From contig CAVOUJ010000032.1 of assembly GCA_963699535.1 (NCBI GenBank), positions 186,001 to 250,000 on the forward strand: DNA of 64,000 nucleotides. The letters are read 5' to 3'. Origin of the DNA: VBDM01 sp963699535 (lineage in GTDB: Bacteria; Pseudomonadota; Gammaproteobacteria; Burkholderiales; SG8-39). Shown piece after piece: positions 43,245 through 52,786 of this stretch. Made by a program: the position numbers and the translations under genes. How positions within the stretch are numbered: position 1 is the stretch's first letter; every line of letters begins with the position of its first letter. The notes under the pieces are model-generated. The model was given only the letters and a program-made list of their open reading frames with translations, was not told the DNA's origin and ran no database searches.

Positions 43245-44171
43245 ATGGTCAATCTCCACGACATCCGCTACCTGCGAATCGGCACGCCCAATCTCGAGTC
43301 CGCGGTCGAGTTCGCCACGAAGATCGTCGGCCTGCAGCTCGTCGGCCGCGAGGGCAGGGCGGCGTACTTGCGCAGCGACAAGGTCTCGGTGCGCGGCGAT
43401 ACGCGCGACCACACGCTGGTGTACTTCGAAGGCGATCCCAGCGACCACGTCATCGGATTCGACCTCAGGAGCCGGGACGACTTCGACCGGGCGGGCGCCG
43501 AGATCGAGAAAGCCGGCCATCCGGTGCGCTACGGCACGAAGGAAGAGTGCGAGCTGCGCCGCGTCCAGCAGTTCCTCGCCTTCAAGGACCCGACCGGAAA
43601 CAAGATCGAGATCGTGGTGCGGCCGTTCCACAGCGGCGTGCGCTATTTCCCGGCGCGCGACGCCGGAATCACGCATTTCAGCCACATCGGGCTGCGCACT
43701 TCCGACGCGCCGCGCGACGAAGCCTTCTGGACGCGGCTCCTGAACGCCCGCGTCTCGGACTGGATCGGCGACGCGCCGCTCCTGCGCGTGAACACCATCC
43801 ACCACACCCTCGCGCTCTTTCCCTCGCCGCACCCGGGCGTGCAGCACATCAACCATCAGGTCGAGGACTTCGACGACGTGATGCGCTCGTATTATTTCCT
43901 GCGGGAGAAGGGCGTCCGGATCGTGTTCGGCCCCGGCCGCCATCCCTCCTCCTCGGCGTGTTTTCTCTACTTCGAAGGACCCGACCGGATGGTCTACGAG
44001 TACTCGGTGGGGGTGAAGCACATCCTGCCCGAGGAAGAGGCGAGCTACCGCCCTCGGCAGTTTCCGTTCGCGCCCGAGTCGTTCTGCATGTGGGGCTCGC
44101 GGCCGGACATCCCGGAGTTTCGCGCGGAAGAAGACGGCAAGAAAAAGACGCCTCTGAAAACGGTGGCGTGA
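43245..44171 (+). CDS. Extradiol ring-cleavage dioxygenase (VOC/BphC type)
   Basis: The 308-residue protein has two VOC modules. The N-terminal module begins MVNLHDIRYLRIGTPNLESA. The catalytic C-terminal module keeps the 2-His-1-Glu Fe(II) triad: His in THFSHIGLRTSD, His in VQHINHQVEDFDDV and Glu in RMVYEYSVGV. It should cleave a catechol-type ring next to the hydroxyls to give a muconic semialdehyde. It opens a gene run with FMN reductase, FAH and carboxymuconolactone decarboxylase genes. The C-terminal extension after EEEASYRPRQF is family-typical. The ATG at 43245 is 23 bases after mmsA. Confidence 0.9.
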   Translation: MVNLHDIRYLRIGTPNLESAVEFATKIVGLQLVGREGRAAYLRSDKVSVRGDTRDHTLVYFEGDPSDHVIGFDLRSRDDFDRAGAEIEKAGHPVRYGTKEECELRRVQQFLAFKDPTGNKIEIVVRPFHSGVRYFPARDAGITHFSHIGLRTSDAPRDEAFWTRLLNARVSDWIGDAPLLRVNTIHHTLALFPSPHPGVQHINHQVEDFDDVMRSYYFLREKGVRIVFGPGRHPSSSACFLYFEGPDRMVYEYSVGVKHILPEEEASYRPRQFPFAPESFCMWGSRPDIPEFRAEEDGKKKTPLKTVA

Positions 44172-44222
44172 CCTGGGAGCCGCGCCATCCGGCTCGATCC
44201 CCAATCAACCCAGAGAGAAGAC

Positions 44223-44792
44223 GTGAACGCACAAGCAAGCTTTCAGGTGCTCGGCATCTGCGGAAGTCTCAGGCAGAAGTCCTTCAACATGGCCGCGCTC
44301 AAGGCAGCGGGCGAGCTCATGCCCGCGGGCCTCAAGCTCCGCATCACGAGCATCGCCGACCTTCCCATGTACAACTTCGACGTGCAGGAGAAGGGTTTCC
44401 CTCAAGCGGCGACCCGGCTGCGCGACGAGATCCTCGCTGCGGATGCGCTGCTGTTTGCGTGTCCCGAGAACAACTGGACGGTCGCGGCCTGCCTCAAGAA
44501 CGCGATCGACTGGATGTCGCGCTTCCAGCCGCAGCCGTTTCAAAACAAGCCGGCCGCAGTGTTCAGCGCCACTGGAGGACCGGTCGGCGGCGCGAGGGCT
44601 CAGTACGATCTGCGCCGCATTCTGTCGGGGCTGGGGGTCGTGTGGCTCGCCAGGCCCGAGGTGTTCATCGGCATGGCGGCGAGCAAGTTCACGGACGGCA
44701 AGCTCACCGACGAAACGACGCGAAAGTTCCTCACCGACCAGATGGTCGCGTTCGAGGACTGGATCAAGCGCATGAAGCGGGCCTTTGCCTGA
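44223..44792 (+). CDS. NADPH-dependent FMN reductase
   Basis: The GTG at 44223 gives a 189-residue flavodoxin-fold protein. The phosphate loop is GICGSLRQKSFNMAAL, the FMN ring region is FACPENNWTVAACLKNAIDW and the loop FSATGGPVGGARAQYDLR follows. It reduces FMN or quinones with NADPH in the cytoplasm. It may supply reduced flavin or protect against quinones formed from catechols handled by the neighbouring dioxygenase. The FAH gene starts 12 bases after its stop. Confidence 0.9.
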   Translation: MNAQASFQVLGICGSLRQKSFNMAALKAAGELMPAGLKLRITSIADLPMYNFDVQEKGFPQAATRLRDEILAADALLFACPENNWTVAACLKNAIDWMSRFQPQPFQNKPAAVFSATGGPVGGARAQYDLRRILSGLGVVWLARPEVFIGMAASKFTDGKLTDETTRKFLTDQMVAFEDWIKRMKRAFA

Positions 44793-44804
44793 GAAGGACG
44801 ATCA

Positions 44805-45734
44805 ATGAGCTATAGATTGCTGACCTACCAGTCGGACCGCGAGGCGCGCGCCGGAATTCTCGTCGAAGATACGATCTACGACGCAGCCCGCTCGAGCGGG
44901 CAGTCGGCGTGGTCCTCGGTGCTGGCCGCGCTGCAGCAGTGGCCGAAGGCGAACCGCGCTTTCGCCGCTGCAGCCAAGCGCATCGCTTCGGGCAAGAGCA
45001 AGGCGAAGGGAGTACCTCTGAAGCGCGCGAAACTGCTCGCGCCGGTTCTGTACCCGGGCAGCATCTTCTGCGCCGGAGCGAACTACACCGACCACATGGC
45101 CGAGATGGCGCGGGCTCAAGGCAAGGAGCCGGGCCCGACGATGAAGGACCTGGGCGAGCAGCCCTGGCACTTCGTCAAGACCTCGAGATCGGTCGTCGGG
45201 CCGGACGCGAGCGTGAAGCTCCCGGCGTATTCGCAGAAGGTCGATTGGGAAGTCGAGCTGGCGGCGGTGATCGGGAGAACGGCGAAGGACGTTCCGGTGG
45301 AAAAGGCGCTCGCCTGCGTCGCCGGCTATACCATCGCCAACGATCTTTCGGCGCGCGACGCGATGAAGCGCGACAAGAACCCGCCGGGCTCGCCCTTTCA
45401 TTACGACTGGGTCAGCCAGAAATGCTTCGACGGTTCCTGCCCGCTCGGGCCCTGGATCGTCCCGGCGGGCGACCTGCGCGATCCCCACGATCTCGGCATC
45501 AAGCTCTGGGTGAACGGCGAGCTGATGCAGGATTCGCGCACCAGCAAATTGATCTTCGACACCGCCGAGCAGATCGCGATGCTGTCATCACGCGTGACCC
45601 TCAGGCCGGGCGACCTGATCCTCACCGGAACGCCGGCGGGGGTCGGCATGGGAAGAGGGCGGTTTCTCAGGGCCGGCGACACGGTCAGGCTGTGGATCGA
45701 GGAAATCGGCGAATTCAGCCACACGCTCGCCTGA
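44805..45734 (+). CDS. Fumarylacetoacetate hydrolase family protein
   Basis: A 309-residue protein whose C-terminal FAH domain begins at YPGSIFCAGANYTDHMAEMA. The Mg2+-binding acids are readable in KVDWEVELAAVIGR and TIANDLSARDAM, and the substrate loop is LILTGTPAGVGMGRG. FAH-fold enzymes of this size hydrolyse or decarboxylate acylpyruvates and oxaloacetate-like products of ring cleavage. Given the extradiol enzyme upstream, a meta-pathway hydrolase or decarboxylase role (HpcE-like) is likely. Co-transcription with its neighbours is probable. Confidence 0.9.
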   Translation: MSYRLLTYQSDREARAGILVEDTIYDAARSSGQSAWSSVLAALQQWPKANRAFAAAAKRIASGKSKAKGVPLKRAKLLAPVLYPGSIFCAGANYTDHMAEMARAQGKEPGPTMKDLGEQPWHFVKTSRSVVGPDASVKLPAYSQKVDWEVELAAVIGRTAKDVPVEKALACVAGYTIANDLSARDAMKRDKNPPGSPFHYDWVSQKCFDGSCPLGPWIVPAGDLRDPHDLGIKLWVNGELMQDSRTSKLIFDTAEQIAMLSSRVTLRPGDLILTGTPAGVGMGRGRFLRAGDTVRLWIEEIGEFSHTLA

Positions 45735-45770
45735 GACAGTCGGGCGCAACCCACCGGAAAGGAAACGCAG

Positions 45771-46160
45771 ATGTTGAAGGAACTATGGGACAAGGGACTT
45801 GCCGTGCGCAAGGAAGTGCTCGGCGCCGAGTACGTCGAGCGCAACTTGAAGTCCGCGGACGATTTCACCATGCCGATGCAGGAACTCGTCACGCAATCCT
45901 GCTGGGGCTGGCTGTGGGCGCGCCCGCAGCTGCCGCGCAAGATGCGCAGCCTCATCAATCTGGCCCTGCTGTCGGCGCTCAACCGGCCGCACGAGTTCAA
46001 GACGCACGTCAGAGGCGCCCTCACCAACGGCTGCACCCGCGAGGAGATCCGCGAGGTCCTGCTTCAGGTGGCGGTGTATTGCGGAATGCCGGCGGGCGTC
46101 GAAGCCTTCAGGCTTGCGCGCGAGGCGATGGCCGAGCACGAGGGCGTGAAGCGCGCCTAG
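45771..46160 (+). CDS. Carboxymuconolactone decarboxylase family protein (PcaC-like)
   Basis: A 129-residue CMD-fold protein: VRKEVLGAEYVERNLKSADD is the PcaC start. MRSLINLALLSALNRPHEFK, VRGALTNGCTREEIREVL and LQVAVYCGMPAGVEAFRLAR complete the fold with the cysteine and histidine positions of carboxymuconolactone decarboxylase. That reaction follows protocatechuate ortho-cleavage; a pobA gene occurs 20 kb away, but pcaGH and pcaB are not seen. It could serve a related decarboxylation. Its end overlaps the convergent BamE-like gene by 4 bases. Confidence 0.88.
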   Translation: MLKELWDKGLAVRKEVLGAEYVERNLKSADDFTMPMQELVTQSCWGWLWARPQLPRKMRSLINLALLSALNRPHEFKTHVRGALTNGCTREEIREVLLQVAVYCGMPAGVEAFRLAREAMAEHEGVKRA

Positions 46161-46651
46161 CGGCCGCGGCTGTCGTCGTCGTTTCGGTCTTCGTCGAGGG
46201 TCAGCGTGCTTCGCAGGTTGCCGGTGGTGCGGTCAAAGAGAGCGTGGAATCGCCTGTAGCGGAAGTTGAATTCCTGGATCCGCCAGGTCCACACCTCTTC
46301 GTCGCGCGCCGGGAAGAAGTCGATTTCCCTCGGCTTGCCGATCATCCGGCGCACTTCTTCGCGCGACATTCCCGGTTGCACCTTGTCGAGGTATTCCAGG
46401 CTCAGCACCTGGCGGACTTCGCGCACGGTCTGATCGGGCCCGAGCGTGATCATGTAGGTCTGCACGCCGACGGGACCGAGCGGATACTCCCAGGCCTCCG
46501 ATCCGTCCGGGTTTTTCCAGATGGCCTCGGGTGCGCCAAATTTCGCCCGAACCTCGGGCGCTGGAGTGCCCGGACTTATACTCGGAAAATTCACGCAGGC
46601 CGCAGCGAGCGCGAGGACCACGGCGAGGGCATAGGTTCGACAGCGAAGCAT
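46157..46651 (-). CDS. BamE/SmpA-like outer-membrane lipoprotein
   Basis: A 164-residue lipoprotein: ALAVVLALAAACVNFPS is a signal peptide with cysteine lipobox. Two BamE-like turns are visible, PEVRAKFGAPEAIWKNPDG near the start and KVQPGMSREEVRRMIGKPRE, then EVWTWRIQEFNFRYRRFHAL. BamE helps the Bam machine insert outer-membrane proteins. This copy lies in a catabolic region away from housekeeping genes, so it is probably a paralogue. The C-terminus is acidic (DEDRNDDDS). It is transcribed against both neighbours. Confidence 0.82.
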   Translation of the reverse strand: MLRCRTYALAVVLALAAACVNFPSISPGTPAPEVRAKFGAPEAIWKNPDGSEAWEYPLGPVGVQTYMITLGPDQTVREVRQVLSLEYLDKVQPGMSREEVRRMIGKPREIDFFPARDEEVWTWRIQEFNFRYRRFHALFDRTTGNLRSTLTLDEDRNDDDSRGR

Positions 46652-46725
46652 TCGCCTGATATTAGACCAGGAAACGCGGTACGATCCGGTAAGACGTAAA
46701 CGCGGGAGTCTTTCCCGGTATTCCC

Positions 46726-47808
46726 ATGCAACGCAGGATCCCTTGTGTGCTGATGCGGGGCGGAACCTCGCGGGGGCCCTACTTCCTCGCCTCCGACCTC
46801 CCGGCCGATCCGGAGCGCCGCGACGCGGTCCTTCTCAAGGTCATGGGCTCGCCTCACGCGCTGCAGGTGGACGGAATCGGCGGTTCGAACACGCTCACGA
46901 GCAAGGTCGCGATCGTCAGCCGCTCCGCGCGCGAGGGCGCCGATGTCGATTATCTCTTCGCGCAGGTGTCGGTGACCGAGGCATTCGTCGATACCAAGCC
47001 CAACTGCGGCAACATGCTTGCCGGGGTGGGCCCGTTCGCGATCGAAGCCGGGCTGGTTCGGGCGGGAGATCCGACGACGACGCTCAGAATTTTCAACGTG
47101 AACACCCAGACTCTCGTCGAATCCATCGTTCAGACTCCCGGTGGCGAAGTCGAGTACTCGGGCGACACGCGCATCGACGGCGTGGCGGATCCGGCCGCGC
47201 CGATCAAGCTGACATTCCTCGATGCGCCCGGAGCGGTGACAGGGAAGCTCCTGCCCACGGGAAACCTGCTCGACCGGATCGACGGCGTCGAGGCGACCTG
47301 CATCGACATGGCGATGCCGGTGGTGATCATGGCGGCGGAGGCGATGGGGAAAACCGGGCAGGAGAGCCCGCAGGAGCTGGACGCCGACCGGGCGCTGATG
47401 CAGCGAATCGAGTCGATCCGCCTGGAGGCGGGGAAGCGCATGGGGATGGGCGACGTTTCGCGCCTCGTGGTTCCCAAGCCGGTCCTGGTATCGAAACCGA
47501 TGCGGGGCGGGGCGATCGCCTCGCGTTATTTCACTCCCCACGCCTGCCACCGCACACACGCGGTGACGGGCGCGCTTGCACTGGGCACGGCTGCGGTGCT
47601 GCCCGGCACGGTGGCGAACCGCTACATCGAGCCGCGCGGTTTTTCGGGCGGGGTGCTCGGAGTCGAGCATCCCTCGGGGCGAATCGACGTGGATCTCGTC
47701 ACCGACTGCTCGGGCGCTCAGCCTGTGGTCGAGCGCGCGTCCTTCGTGCGCACGGCGCGGCGCATTTTCGAAGGGCACGTCTACGTGTCCGCAGCCCTGT
47801 TCGACTGA
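46726..47808 (+). CDS. 4-oxalomesaconate tautomerase/PrpF family isomerase
   Basis: A 360-residue protein of the PrpF family: MQRRIPCVLMRGGTSRGPYF at the start, GIGGSNTLTSKVAIV, TKPNCGNMLAGVGPFAIEAG with the conserved cysteine, and FSGGVLGVEHPSGRIDV near the end. Relatives shift a double bond in aconitate-like acids (PrpF) or tautomerise 4-oxalomesaconate (GalD, gallate and protocatechuate 4,5-cleavage). With dienelactone hydrolase next to it, an aromatic ring-fission product is the likely substrate. It starts a plus-strand run ending at the CoxL-like gene. Confidence 0.88.
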   Translation: MQRRIPCVLMRGGTSRGPYFLASDLPADPERRDAVLLKVMGSPHALQVDGIGGSNTLTSKVAIVSRSAREGADVDYLFAQVSVTEAFVDTKPNCGNMLAGVGPFAIEAGLVRAGDPTTTLRIFNVNTQTLVESIVQTPGGEVEYSGDTRIDGVADPAAPIKLTFLDAPGAVTGKLLPTGNLLDRIDGVEATCIDMAMPVVIMAAEAMGKTGQESPQELDADRALMQRIESIRLEAGKRMGMGDVSRLVVPKPVLVSKPMRGGAIASRYFTPHACHRTHAVTGALALGTAAVLPGTVANRYIEPRGFSGGVLGVEHPSGRIDVDLVTDCSGAQPVVERASFVRTARRIFEGHVYVSAALFD

Positions 47809-47842
47809 GCCGGCGCTGCGCATTCATCGAGGAGGAGGACTC

Positions 47843-48535
47843 ATGGGCCAGATCGTCAGCTTCAAGCGGCCGGACGGAAAAAGCGTTTCCGGTTACCTCG
47901 CCGAACCCAAGGCCGGCGCGGGCTCCCCGGGCATCGTGGTGATCCAGGAATGGTGGGGGCTCAACGACCAGATCAAGGGCGTGGCGGACAAGCTCGCGGC
48001 CGCAGGATACCGGGCCCTCGTGCCCGATCTGTACCGCGGCAAGGTCACGGTGGACGCCAAGGAAGCCGAGCACCTGATGACCGGCCTCAATTTTGCAGAC
48101 GCCGCGGGCCAGGACGTGCGCGGCGCCGTCCAGTACCTGAAGGGGAAGAGCGAGAAGGTCGGGGTCACGGGCTTCTGCATGGGCGGAGCGCTCACGATCC
48201 TCTCGGCGGTCAATGTGCCCGAGGCGGACGCCACAGTCTGCTGGTACGGTTATCCGCCGCTCGAATACGTCGACGCTTCGAAGATCAAGGCGCCGCTGCT
48301 CGCGCATTTCGCTATCGACGACCAGCCCTTTCCGATCGCCAAGGTCGAGGAGCTGGAGAAGAAGCTGCGCGATGCCAGGGTGCGCTTCGAGGCTCACCGC
48401 TACAAGGCGAAGCACGCTTTCGCCAACGAAACCCGCGTCGGCAAGAACGCGCTGCCCTACGCCGAATACAATCCCGACGCGGCGAAGCTCGCCTGGCAGC
48501 GGACCATGGAGTTTCTCGCGAAATCTCTCAGATAG
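47843..48535 (+). CDS. Dienelactone hydrolase family protein
   Basis: The ATG at 47843 follows GAGGAGGAGGACTC, a very strong ribosome site. The 230-residue protein has the DLH marks IVVIQEWWGLNDQIKG, nucleophile cysteine in VGVTGFCMGGALT, aspartate in FAIDDQPFP and histidine in YKAKHAFANE. The enzyme opens enol-lactones such as dienelactone to maleylacetate in aromatic degradation, although many homologues act on other lactones. The gene order between an oxalomesaconate tautomerase and a Bug protein supports a catabolic role. Confidence 0.92.
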   Translation: MGQIVSFKRPDGKSVSGYLAEPKAGAGSPGIVVIQEWWGLNDQIKGVADKLAAAGYRALVPDLYRGKVTVDAKEAEHLMTGLNFADAAGQDVRGAVQYLKGKSEKVGVTGFCMGGALTILSAVNVPEADATVCWYGYPPLEYVDASKIKAPLLAHFAIDDQPFPIAKVEELEKKLRDARVRFEAHRYKAKHAFANETRVGKNALPYAEYNPDAAKLAWQRTMEFLAKSLR

Positions 48536-48572
48536 TCTCTCGGTCGCAATCGCTTTTCGAGGAGGAGGAGGC

Positions 48573-49547
48573 ATGATCGCCCGAACGATATCCGTCTTGG
48601 CTGTCTGGACCAGCCTGGTCGCGGCAGCGGCCGCGCAGACCTGGCCGGCCCGGCCCATCACGCTCATCATCCCGTTTGCCCCCGGCGGCGGAATCGACGC
48701 GAGCGCGCGTATCCAGGCGCAGCACCTGGGCGAGCTGCTCGGGCAGACGATCGTCTCGGAGAACATGGGCGCCGCGGCCGGAATGGTCGGGAGCCAGCGC
48801 GTCGCCAGGGCGGCGCCGGACGGCTACACCTTCCTCATCGGCAATACCGGAACGCATGCCTACAACCAGTCCCTCTACAAGAAGCCGCTCTACAACCCCG
48901 CGACCGATTTCGCCCCGATCGGGCTCGTTTCGGAATCGCCGAGGATCCTGGTCGCGCGCAAGGACCTTCCGGTGAAGGACTTGAAGGAGTTCATCGCCTA
49001 CGCGAAGGCCAACCAGGGCAAGATGCAGTACGCGTCGGCGGGCGTGGGCTCGGGGACGCATCTGCCCTGCGCGCTTCTCAACCGGGCGATCGGGGTGGAC
49101 GTCACCCACATTCCCTACCGCGGCGCCGGTCCGGCCATGCAGGACCTGATCGCGGGGCGCGTCGATTACATGTGCGACACGATCCAGACGGGCGCGGTGC
49201 AGGCGAAGGCGCACGCGGTGAAGGGCATCGCCGTGATGTCGATGAAGCGCGTGGCTATCATCGCAGACCTCGCGACGACGGGCGAGCAGGGCCTCCCCGG
49301 GGTCGAAGCAAGCGTCTGGAACGCCTTTTTCTTCCCGAAGGGAACGCCCGATGCCATCGTGCGGAGAATGAACAAGGCGATGGGAGACATGCTCGAAAAT
49401 GCCTCCTTGCGCAAGCGCCTGGAAGATCTGGGCCTGGAAATCGTCGCGCCGGAGCGCCGGAGCCCCGAGTACCTTGCGAAGTTCCTGGCCGAGGAGATCG
49501 AGCGCTGGGGGAAGATCATCAAGGCGGCCGGGATCAGCGCGGACTGA
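48573..49547 (+). CDS. Bug-family tripartite tricarboxylate transporter substrate-binding protein
   Basis: The ATG at 48573 sits behind GAGGAGGAGG. The 324-residue product has a signal peptide ending AAAAAQ and Bug motifs TWPARPITLIIPFAPGGGID, GYTFLIGNTGTHAYNQSLY and VTHIPYRGAGPAMQDLIAGR. One cysteine pair (LPCALL, YMCDTI) is unusual among its paralogues here. It should bind a carboxylated solute in the periplasm for the pathway encoded around it. No TctAB membrane genes accompany it. An SDR gene follows after 32 bases. Confidence 0.92.
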   Translation: MIARTISVLAVWTSLVAAAAAQTWPARPITLIIPFAPGGGIDASARIQAQHLGELLGQTIVSENMGAAAGMVGSQRVARAAPDGYTFLIGNTGTHAYNQSLYKKPLYNPATDFAPIGLVSESPRILVARKDLPVKDLKEFIAYAKANQGKMQYASAGVGSGTHLPCALLNRAIGVDVTHIPYRGAGPAMQDLIAGRVDYMCDTIQTGAVQAKAHAVKGIAVMSMKRVAIIADLATTGEQGLPGVEASVWNAFFFPKGTPDAIVRRMNKAMGDMLENASLRKRLEDLGLEIVAPERRSPEYLAKFLAEEIERWGKIIKAAGISAD

Positions 49548-49579
49548 ACCATTCGACAATCGACAAGGAGAAGAACCAA

Positions 49580-50365
49580 ATGGACTTGGGCTTAAAGGGA
49601 AAGAACGCCGCGATCAGCGGATCGAGCCAGGGCATCGGCTTCGCCATCGCGACGGCGCTCGCGAAGGAAGGCTGCAACGTCGCGCTTTCCGCGCGCGGGG
49701 CGGACGGCCTGTCCGCAGCGGTGAAGGAAATCCAGGCGCTCGGCGTGAAGGCAGTCGGCATCGTCACCGATTTTTCGACGGAGGAGGGCTGCAAGCAGTT
49801 CGCGAACGAGGCGGCGGCCAAGCTCGGCGGCATCGACATCCTGGTCAACAACGTCGGCGGGATGATCCCTGGGACGCTGGACAGCCTGACCGAGGAGCAG
49901 TGGGGCAAGGCGCTGAGCGTGAACCTGATGTCGTACGTCTACACCACGAAGCACGCGGTGCCCCACCTCAAGAAATCCCGCGGAGCGCGCATCCTCAATG
50001 TCTCGGGCGTCACCGGCAGGCAGCTCTTGCCGGGCACCTTCTCGACCACGCTGCCGAACTCGGCGATCATCGCCTTTTCCAAGCTGATGGCGGCCGAGCT
50101 GGGCTCGGCGGGCATCACCGTCAACAACATCTGCCCGGGTTTCACCAACGTGAAATCCTGGGGCCCGCGGGCGGAAGCGATGGCAAAGGTGCGGGGGACG
50201 AGCGCGGATCAGGTGCGCGCCGGGATCGCCGGGCAGACGCTGCTCGGCCGCTGGGCCGAGCCCGAAGAAATCGGCAATGTCGCGGCTTTTGTCGTCTCCT
50301 CGAAGAACACCTACATGACCGGGACCACGGTCGAGGTGTGCGGCGGCCTCCTGCGCTACATCTAG
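49580..50365 (+). CDS. Short-chain dehydrogenase/reductase lacking the YxxxK motif
   Basis: A 261-residue SDR-fold protein: the cofactor motif GSSQGIGFAIATALA (TGxxxGxG class), NNVGG at residues 90-94 and VNNICPG are normal. Serine 142 is present (NVSGVTG). At the catalytic site the usual Tyr and Lys are Thr156 and Asn160 (STTLPNSAIIAFSK), so proton transfer by Tyr-Lys is impossible. Divergent SDRs with a replaced YxxxK exist in aromatic catabolic clusters. It may use another acid or have a binding role. It lies between a Bug gene and the CoxL-like gene. Confidence 0.87.
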   Translation: MDLGLKGKNAAISGSSQGIGFAIATALAKEGCNVALSARGADGLSAAVKEIQALGVKAVGIVTDFSTEEGCKQFANEAAAKLGGIDILVNNVGGMIPGTLDSLTEEQWGKALSVNLMSYVYTTKHAVPHLKKSRGARILNVSGVTGRQLLPGTFSTTLPNSAIIAFSKLMAAELGSAGITVNNICPGFTNVKSWGPRAEAMAKVRGTSADQVRAGIAGQTLLGRWAEPEEIGNVAAFVVSSKNTYMTGTTVEVCGGLLRYI

Positions 50366-50421
50366 TTGCCGTCAGGAGGGCAGGCGCTGCGGTTCCGGCA
50401 CCTGGCCCGTGAGAATTCCAC

Positions 50422-52751
50422 GTGGGTGAATTCGGAATAGGGCAGCCGGTCGCGCGCTTCGAGGATCCGCGCCTTCTGCGCGGCGAAGGGCGCTTCGTGC
50501 ACGACGTGAATCTCCCGGGGCAGCTCTACGTGGTGCTCGTGCGCTCGCCGCACGCTCACGCGCGCATCTCGGGAATCGACACGACTGCCGCATCCGCGGC
50601 GCCCGGCGTCGTCGCGGTGTACACGGGCGAGGATTACGCGCGCGAAGGCTTCGGCGGGCCCTCGCCGACCTTGAAGCGCACGCGCGCCGACGGCTCGCCC
50701 ATGTTCTGGCGCGCGCACCCCATCCTCGTCCGCGACCGCGTGCGCACCATCGGCGATCCGGTGGCGATGGTGGTCGCGGAGACGCTCGGACAGGCGAAGG
50801 ACGCGGCCGAGCTCCTCGAAATCGAGTACGAGGCCTTGCCCGCAGTCACCTCGACCGCGGAAGCGGCGAAACCGGGAGCGCCGGTCGTCTGGGACGAGTG
50901 CCCGGACAACGTCTCGAACGTCTTCGAGCTGGGGAACCGCGCCGCGACGGAGGCCGCGTTCGCGGGGGCCGCGCACGTGGTGAAGCGCCGCTACGTCATC
51001 ACCCGCGTGCACGCCCAGTACATGGAGGCGCGCGGGGCGGTGGCGGTCTGGGAGGCGGCCGAGGACAAGTACACGCTGTATACGGACGTCCAGTATCCGC
51101 ACCGCATGCGCTCGCTCCTCGCGGGAAGCTTCCGCATCCCCGAGACGAAGCTCCGCGTCGTCGCCGGGGACATCGGCGGCGCGTTCGGCGCGAAGGGACC
51201 GCAGTATCCCGAGCACCGCCTGGTGCTTTGGGCGGCGAAGAAGCTGCGCCGCCCGGTGAAGTGGGTGTGCGAGCGGAGCGAAGCGTTGCTCGCGGACGAG
51301 CACGCGCGCGACAACGTGAGCGAGGTGGAGCTCGCGCTGGATGCCGGTGGGAAGTTCCTCGGCCTGCGCGTGAACACGCTTGCGGGCCTGGGGGCGTACG
51401 TGCAGTCGGACAGGAATCTCATCGCGACCTTTCAGAGCGTGAGCGCGGTGGTCGGCGTGTACGCGATCCCGGCGGCGCACGTGAAGAATCACCGGCGTGA
51501 TGACCAACACCAATTCGACCGCGCCCTACCGCGGGGCGGGAAGGCCCGAGGCGACCTATTTGATCGAGCGCGTGATCGACGACACCTCGCGCGAGCTCAA
51601 GCTCGATCGCATCGAGCTGCGGAGAAAAAACCTCATCCCGGCCGCGGCGATGCCGTGGAAGACGCCCCTCACCTTCACCTACGACTGCGGCGAGTTCGGC
51701 CAGGGGATGGACAAGGCGCTGGAGCTCTCAGATTACGCCGGCTACGCGAAGCGAAAAGAAGAATCCAACAAGAGAGGAAAGCTCCGCGGCATCGGAATCA
51801 TCAACGCGATCGAACGCGCTTCTTCGCCTGGACTGGAATACGCCGAGATCCGCATGCACGCGAGCGGTTCGGCGACGCTCGCGATGGGGAGCAAGAACCA
51901 GGGGCAGGGGCACGAGACGAGCTTCCGCCAGATCGTGAACGAGCGCCTCGGTCTCGACCCCAAGGACGTCGCCTACGTGGACGGCGACACCGAGAAGGTC
52001 GCGTTCGGAGTCGGCACCATGGGCTCGCGCACCATGGCAATCGCGGGGACGGCGCTCGTCATCGCGGCGGACAAGATCATCGCCAAGGGAAAGCGGATCG
52101 CGGCGCACCTGATGGAAGCCGCCGAGCCCGACGTCGAGTTCTCAGGCGGCAAGTTCAAGGTCGCGGGCACCGACCGCTCGGTCGCGTTGAAGGAAGTCGC
52201 CAAGGCGGCCTACGACCCGGCGAAGCTCCCCAAGGGCCTGGAGCCGGGATTGACCGAGAGCGGGATGTTTTCGCCGGAGAACCACACCTTCCCGAACGGC
52301 TGCCACGTCTGCGAAGTCGAGATCGACCCGGACACGGGCGTGGTCGACGTCGTCCGCTATGCAGTCGTCGACGACGTCGGCACCGTCATCAACCCCCTCA
52401 CCCTCAAAGGCCAGATCCACGGCGGCGTCGTGCAGGGTTTGTCCCAGGTCCTCTTCGAGCGCATCGAGTACGATCCGGAGTCGGGGCAGCTTCTCACCGG
52501 TTCATTCATGGACTACTGCATGCCGCGCGCCGACGACGTGTGCTCGATGGAAGTCGGCAGCAATCCGGTGCCGACGAAATTGAATCCCCTAGGGGTAAAA
52601 GGAGCCGGGGAGGCGGGGACCGTCGGCGCTCTTCCCGGCGGTGATGAACGCCGTCATGGATGCCCTGGCGCCGCTCGGCGTGAAGGAGTTCGACATGCCG
52701 GCGACGGGGGATCGGGTGTGGCGGGCGATACAGCAGGCTCGAGATAAATAG
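50422..52751 (+). pseudogene. CoxL-type molybdenum hydroxylase large subunit, two frameshifts
   Basis: The GTG at 50422 begins GIGQPVARFEDPRLLRGEGR. The molybdopterin-cytosine subunit features are VVAGDIGGAFGAKGPQYPE, NSTAPYRGAGRPEATYLIER, GSKNQGQGHETSFRQI and the catalytic glutamate in GVKGAGEAGTVGA. One extra A at 51487-51488 and one extra T at 52632-52633 break the frame. With both removed the protein has about 776 residues and ends at 52751. Such enzymes hydroxylate aromatic or N-heterocyclic compounds or CO with a FAD and a 2Fe-2S subunit. Neither partner gene is in the window. Its last 190 bases are duplicated at 55513 and partly at 61612. Confidence 0.85.
52550..52735 (+). repeat. Repeat copy 1 of the CoxL 3' end
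   Basis: This 186-base segment, which encodes EVGSNPVPTKLNPLGVKGAG and onward to the C-terminus, recurs almost identically at 55513-55698. Differences seen by eye are an extra T, GAG versus GCC after GTGAAG, and a few single bases. A shorter trace is at 61612-61648. Confidence 0.85.
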
Positions 52752-52786
52752 AAGATCGCGGGGTAGCGCGGAAGTTCGAGTCTGGT

